In this document: piece by piece, positions 61,592 through 64,000 of the stretch | Position numbering within the stretch: the stretch's first letter is position 1 | Layout of the letters: each line of letters begins with the position of its first letter | Assembly (NCBI GenBank): GCA_900100835.1 | Contig: FNCM01000004.1 | Span: 124,001-188,000, forward strand | Length of the DNA stretch: 64,000 nt | Source: Selenomonas sp. WCT3 | GTDB lineage: Bacteria > Bacillota > Negativicutes > Selenomonadales > Selenomonadaceae | Direction: 5' to 3' | Translations under genes and position numbers: made by a program | Notes under the pieces: model-generated | The model's input: only the letters and a program-made list of their open reading frames with translations | Database searches by the model: none | Told to the model about the DNA's origin: nothing

Positions 61592-62980
61592 GTGCAAATA
61601 AAAGTAGTCAAAGCACCAACAATGAAAGAAGCAATGCAACAGGTTAAAGAAGAACTTGGGCCTGATGCCGTCATACTCCATACCAAAAAATATCGGGAAG
61701 GCGGTTTCTTGGGATATCATAGCACGGAGGTCGTAGAAGTGACAGCAGCGATTGAAGACCAAGAGGATGCAGCTCTGAAAAAACGGGCAAAACGCAATGT
61801 GACAACGAAACAAAAGGCAGTCAATAGTGGAAGCACCTTGGATATTGTTTCTCCGGCAGCTCCGGTTATGCCGTCTTCGGTATTATCGCAATATAAGACG
61901 AATGGCACCGAAGTAGGAGTGAAGATGGCAGAATCGCCAATTCCTGCCCCGAACTTTCAGCATATTTCCCCAGTACAGCCGGTGCAGCCTGCTCAGGCTT
62001 TTCCCGCATCCGATTACGGTGCGGCCATGGGGGGATCGTCAGTTCATAAGATTGAGCAAAAGGATGAAGTACAAGATATGGCACAGTTTGGAATGGCTTC
62101 AACGACATCAAATCCGGAAGATACGGAAAAAATCCAGAAATTGGAAGATGAACTGGCCCAGATGAAGGCAATGCTGGCTCAGGTCATGGGGAAAGAACAG
62201 CCGAAGGGAAAGGTTTCCATCCAGGAAGCTCTGCGTCTTCAGGAAGTAGATGAGGACATCGTTAAAAATATGGCGGCGTCGGTTCCTGCTGGCGATACGC
62301 TTTTGGATCGATTGGATGCAAAGGCCCCCGATGTGTTGGCTGATTACCTGGGTAAGACCATGAATTTTTCCGAGGGAATTGCGCTGAATAAGCATGGGGT
62401 TCGCATTGTTGCCTTGATTGGTGCTACTGGTGTGGGAAAAACCACAACCCTGGCCAAAATTGCAGCGCGGTTTGTCTTAGAGAAAAATATCAAGGCGGCG
62501 CTGATTACGGCAGATACCTATCGTATTTCGGCTGTTGACCAGTTAAAGACTTATTCGGATATCATTGGTTTACCCTTGGAGATTGTCTATACCCCCGATG
62601 AACTTAAAGTAGCTATCCACAAACATCGGGATAAGGATTTGATTTTGATTGATACAGCTGGCCGGAGCCAGCACAACGATTATCAGATGAAGGAGCTGCA
62701 GGATTTCCTGGCAGTGAATTCCCATATCGAACGTCATCTGGTAATGAGTGCAACAACCAAAAATAGCGATGCCGCAGAAATTTTGGATAAATTCTCGGTT
62801 TGCAATCCAGACCGCGTTATTTTCACCAAGGCTGATGAAACCAGCAGCGTTGGTTTGATTCTTAATCTGCTGGCGGAAAAAGAGATTGCTTTGTCATTCC
62901 TGACAAATGGCCAGAGCGTGCCGGACGACATTGTTCCGGCAACGCCGCGAAAATTGGCTGAACTATTATTGAGGGAATAA
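61592..62980 (+). CDS. flhF: Flagellar SRP-like GTPase FlhF
   Basis: 462 residues. A basic B-domain begins with IKVVKAPTMKEAMQQVKEEL; residues 60-170 are a poorly conserved linker; an N-domain and an SRP-type GTPase domain with G1 ATGVGKTTT near 277-286 and DTAGRSQ near 354 follow. It marks the site of flagellar assembly. GTG 61592 follows the flhA stop immediately. Confidence 0.94.
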   Translation: MQIKVVKAPTMKEAMQQVKEELGPDAVILHTKKYREGGFLGYHSTEVVEVTAAIEDQEDAALKKRAKRNVTTKQKAVNSGSTLDIVSPAAPVMPSSVLSQYKTNGTEVGVKMAESPIPAPNFQHISPVQPVQPAQAFPASDYGAAMGGSSVHKIEQKDEVQDMAQFGMASTTSNPEDTEKIQKLEDELAQMKAMLAQVMGKEQPKGKVSIQEALRLQEVDEDIVKNMAASVPAGDTLLDRLDAKAPDVLADYLGKTMNFSEGIALNKHGVRIVALIGATGVGKTTTLAKIAARFVLEKNIKAALITADTYRISAVDQLKTYSDIIGLPLEIVYTPDELKVAIHKHRDKDLILIDTAGRSQHNDYQMKELQDFLAVNSHIERHLVMSATTKNSDAAEILDKFSVCNPDRVIFTKADETSSVGLILNLLAEKEIALSFLTNGQSVPDDIVPATPRKLAELLLRE

Positions 62981-62981
62981 T

Positions 62982-63887
62982 ATGGGAGATCAGGCTCAGA
63001 GTCTTCGCCAATTAGTTGGCGGAAAAACAGAATATAATATATCCCGTAAAAGCGATAATTTGAATCTGCAGTCTGGCAGCCTTTTGGGGGCAAGAGTCAT
63101 TGCCGTGACCAGTGGTAAGGGCGGCGTTGGCAAGACAAATCTCACTGTGAACATGGCCATAGCTTTAGGCATGGCCGGTCAGCGGGTTTTGGTTCTTGAT
63201 GCGGATTTGGGGATGGCCAATGTCGATGTCATTTTGGGCAGCCGGTCCAAAAAACATTTGCTGAATCTGCTGGAGGATGGTACCGAGCTTGAAGACGTCT
63301 TGATGTATGGACCCTATGGAGTCAATTATATTTCTGGTGGTTCAGGAATCGAGAAGGCGGCGGACTTTACCTATGAGGAACGCCAGCGGCTTATGCAAAA
63401 ACTTTCCCGCTGTGGCCAATTGGCTGATATAATCTTGATTGATACGGGAGCAGGTCTTGGCAAAAATGTCATGGATTTCATCTTGGCTGCCGATGAGGTA
63501 TTGCTGGTTACGACGCCGGAACCCACTGCTTTGACGGATGCTTATGCGGTTATGAAGGCCTACAGCATGTATGCTACCCAGCAAAATCTCCGTTTAGTCG
63601 TAAATCGTGTTTACGATGAAGCCGAAAGCCGTGAGGTAGTGGCGAAATTGCAGCAGACCTCCGAGCGGTTTTTGAATATGCCGATTGACTGCCTGGGATA
63701 TATTTTTGAAGATACCGCGGTGATGCGTTCCGTGCGACGGCAGACTCCTTTTTTGGCGGCACAGCCAGGCAGCGTGGCTGCTCGTTGTATCCAGGCAATG
63801 GCAAACAGTGTCCTTTACGGAAGCAGAATGAAGGTAAAAAGAGGTTGGAAGGGATTTTTGCGACAAATTTTTGATTTTTCGCGTTAA
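62982..63887 (+). CDS. flhG: MinD-like ATPase FlhG (YlxH)
   Basis: 301-residue ParA/MinD family ATPase that limits flagellar number. The deviant Walker A GKGGVGKTN is near residues 46-54. The N-terminal DQAQSLR at residues 3-9 matches the DQAxxLR helix that activates FlhF GTPase. The C terminus is basic and amphipathic, suited to membrane binding. It starts one base after flhF. Confidence 0.95.
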   Translation: MGDQAQSLRQLVGGKTEYNISRKSDNLNLQSGSLLGARVIAVTSGKGGVGKTNLTVNMAIALGMAGQRVLVLDADLGMANVDVILGSRSKKHLLNLLEDGTELEDVLMYGPYGVNYISGGSGIEKAADFTYEERQRLMQKLSRCGQLADIILIDTGAGLGKNVMDFILAADEVLLVTTPEPTALTDAYAVMKAYSMYATQQNLRLVVNRVYDEAESREVVAKLQQTSERFLNMPIDCLGYIFEDTAVMRSVRRQTPFLAAQPGSVAARCIQAMANSVLYGSRMKVKRGWKGFLRQIFDFSR

Positions 63888-63905
63888 ACATGGAGGAACT
63901 TTACT

Positions 63906-64000
63906 ATGGCGGGCGAATTAATAAAAGCAAGGGAAGTCTTAAAGATTGGCCAGCGCGTAGAGTTTTATGTCGAAGACAGTGAGGAACGCTATGCAAGCCG
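63906..64000 (+). CDS. Flagellar brake protein of YcgR/PilZ type (5' part)
   Basis: The first 31 complete codons only; the gene runs off the window. GGAGGA lies 8 bases before the ATG. The pattern LKIGQRVEFYVEDSEERYAS resembles the YcgR N-terminal domain (IGQRVEL...YxSRI) that precedes a c-di-GMP-binding PilZ domain and slows the motor. Position just after flhG fits. The PilZ domain itself is not visible here. Confidence 0.6.
   Translation, partial: MAGELIKAREVLKIGQRVEFYVEDSEERYAS

Noticed and set aside
60419..61813. 464-codon minus-strand frame opposite flhA and the start of flhF
   Set aside because: Antisense shadow of two well-supported genes, with no protein-like features.

Overview
The window is ordinary, densely packed chromosome of a motile, low-to-mid GC Firmicute. 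It most resembles a non-sporulating member of the Negativicutes such as Selenomonas or a near relative. That placement rests on gene order and protein character seen by eye, not on a database search. The gene order follows the Bacillus subtilis backbone in three blocks: mfd-yabN-hbs...divIC-yabR-tilS-hpt-ftsH-coaX-dus; dprA-topA-trmFO-hslV-hslU-codY; and the fla/che operon flgB to flhG. The sporulation genes that sit inside the first block in spore formers (spoVT, yabP, yabQ, spoIIE) are absent. No phage, insertion sequence, CRISPR array, tRNA or rRNA was seen.

Layout. 1-3.8 kb: a minus-strand FAD oxidoreductase, a PutP-type proline/Na+ symporter and a glyoxalase I. 3.9-7.4 kb: a small chemotaxis cluster of a CheY-CheX fusion, a stand-alone CheX and a methyl-accepting chemotaxis protein. 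7.5-12.5 kb: ywiB, argS, rpoE (delta), pyrG and a cysteine-rich protein of unknown function. 12.6-20 kb: mfd, a YabN-type methylase without its MazG half, HU, a short-chain dehydrogenase, a glycolipid glycosyltransferase with a puzzling start, a tandemly duplicated zinc-ribbon protein and DivIC. 20.1-29.8 kb: S1 protein, tilS, hpt, ftsH, birA, coaX, dusB, an M18 aminopeptidase and minus-strand deoD. 30.0-31.5 kb: RNase P RNA, a cyclic-di-AMP riboswitch in front of a secreted NlpC/P60 hydrolase, and a 25-codon membrane micro-ORF. 31.6-39.8 kb: folB, dprA, topA, trmFO, hslV, hslU and codY. 39.9-64 kb: one long flagellar operon ending in a truncated PilZ/YcgR-type gene.

The flagellar operon runs flgB-flgC-fliE (rod), fliF-fliG (MS and C ring), fliH-fliI-fliJ (export ATPase), a lytic transglycosylase, motE-like, fliK-flgD-TIGR02530-flgE (hook), flbD, fliL, fliM-fliY-cheY (switch), fliO-P-Q-R-flhB-flhA (export gate), and flhF-flhG (number and placement). 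Most junctions are a few bases apart or overlap. A strong terminator within it (47796-47826) and a weaker one (52273-52310) suggest several transcription units. The CheX phosphatases at 4-5 kb and the CheC-like FliY would all act on CheY-P.

Nothing here amounts to a convincing undescribed system. The best leads are local: the CheY-CheX fusion, a ribosome binding site ideally placed before an ACG codon, the micro-ORF downstream of the c-di-AMP-controlled gene, an RNA polymerase delta subunit with a basic instead of acidic tail, a MazG-less YabN, and two uncharacterised zinc-ribbon proteins.
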